Both the position numbers and the translations under genes were made by a program. Shown here piece after piece: positions 5,191-5,743 of a stretch of DNA of 5,743 bases (its first letter is position 1; each line of letters opens with the position of its first letter). Under the pieces are notes generated by a model. It was not told the DNA's origin and searched no databases. It saw only the letters and a program-made list of their open reading frames with translations. Origin of the DNA: Clostridiales bacterium. Lineage in GTDB: Bacteria; Bacillota; Clostridia; Christensenellales; Aristaeellaceae. The stretch is from NCBI GenBank assembly GCA_004552515.1, contig SFOF01000149.1:1-5743 (forward strand), given 5' to 3'.

Positions 5191-5743
5191 AAATGGCCGC
5201 CTGACCATGGGCGAGACGACCGAGAATTACAAGATGTATCTCAAGTATATGCATAAGCTCTATGAGGACGGCTGCATCGATCCGGAATCCTTCATCCAGA
5301 CGCGCGACGAATGGAAGGCGAAGGCGGCCAATGAGCAGGTCGCGCTGTTCACGGACGGCGCCATCGCCTCCGTACATTCCAAGGGCGATCAGTATACCTC
5401 CGAGAACTTTACCTGGATTGGCGCGCTCACCAGCGAGTACAGCGCTCAGCCGACGATTACGCGGAAGAACAATGCGGTGACCAACACGGCGAAGGTGCTC
5501 ATCAGCGCCGACACCCAGTATCCGAAGGAGCTTGTGCAGCTCGTCAATTACTTCTACACGGAGGAAGGCTATTGGGCCGGTCGCTTCGGCTATGAGGGCA
5601 TGACGTTTGAATTTGTCGAGTGCGGCATCAAGGGCAGTGAGGATTATAAGATCCAGAAGAGCTATAACGCCGATTTCCATCCGGAAAAGGTTGAACCCTT
5701 TGGCTTCTCCAATTATTCCTCGCCCGAGGATTTCCGTCAGAAG
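5090..5743 (+). pseudogene. LplA-type extracellular solute-binding protein, internal fragment
   Basis: The frame is open from 5051 to the right edge with no stop. From about 5090 it encodes 218 residues like the middle and later part of LplA/LipO-type sugar-binding lipoproteins. Visible segments are FSGDNAGGVENMLLNAFGIY, WTLDENGRLTMGETTENYKM and its continuation YLKYMHKLYEDGCIDPESF, QTRDEWKAKAANEQVALF, and LVNYFYTEEGYWAGRFGYEG. These correspond to the carbohydrate-binding region of a lipoprotein normally tethered outside the membrane. The signal peptide, lipobox cysteine and N-terminal lobe are absent, and no start with a ribosome binding site precedes it; the first in-frame ATG (5129) has none. 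Codon use matches the neighbouring genes, so it looks native rather than foreign. In such operons this gene normally stands beside two complete permease genes; here it is spliced into the first one, so it is a remnant or an assembly artefact. The 3' end lies outside the window. Confidence 0.78.

Noticed and set aside
5081..5680. A 199-codon minus-strand frame opposite the binding-protein fragment
   Set aside because: The + strand encodes recognisable solute-binding-protein sequence here. The antisense protein shows no motifs and no start context.
1..5743. CRISPR arrays, tRNA or rRNA genes, insertion sequences, phage genes
   Set aside because: No regularly spaced repeats, RNA-gene signatures, transposase-like frames or terminal inverted repeats were seen on either strand.

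Overview
The window reads as chromosomal DNA from a GC-rich Gram-positive anaerobe of the Bacillota, most likely a clostridial gut-type lineage. This is an inference from three things: strong GGAGG-type ribosome binding sites, a peptidoglycan gene order that includes diaminopimelate synthesis, and an LplB/LplA-type sugar ABC transporter, a family typical of Bacillota. Base composition is high in G+C (about 60% by eye), with AT-rich patches only at the two promoter regions.

Bases 2-4336 form a cell-wall precursor cluster on the + strand. It holds the 3' part of dapF (diaminopimelate epimerase, cut by the window edge), an alpha/beta hydrolase of unknown substrate, a Mur ligase with a multi-pass membrane region in place of the usual UDP-substrate domain, and a D-Ala-D-Ala ligase. 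The last three genes are tightly spaced (12 and 18 nt) and should be cotranscribed. They may start from an extended -10 promoter in the 102-nt dapF/hydrolase gap as well as reading through from dapF. A strong intrinsic terminator at 4348-4381 closes the cluster. The pathway logic is clear: dapF supplies meso-DAP for the third stem-peptide residue, Ddl makes D-Ala-D-Ala, and a MurF-type ligase would attach that dipeptide to the stem.

Bases 4382-4641 are an AT-rich intergenic region with a consensus TTGACA promoter, a perfect 15-bp palindrome just downstream that looks like an operator, and a second perfect inverted repeat in the leader.

Bases 4642-5743 are a broken carbohydrate ABC transporter. 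The first half of an LplB-type permease runs to about base 5088. The sequence then switches abruptly, in a different frame, to the middle of an LplA-type extracellular solute-binding protein that continues to the right edge. The permease C-terminal half (with the EAA loop), the usual second permease, and the signal peptide and N-terminal lobe of the binding protein are all missing. This is either a real deletion of roughly 2-2.5 kb or an assembly chimera, and it is the most anomalous thing in the window. I see no convincing new defence, mobile or RNA system. The most interesting intact biology is the membrane-anchored MurF-like ligase.
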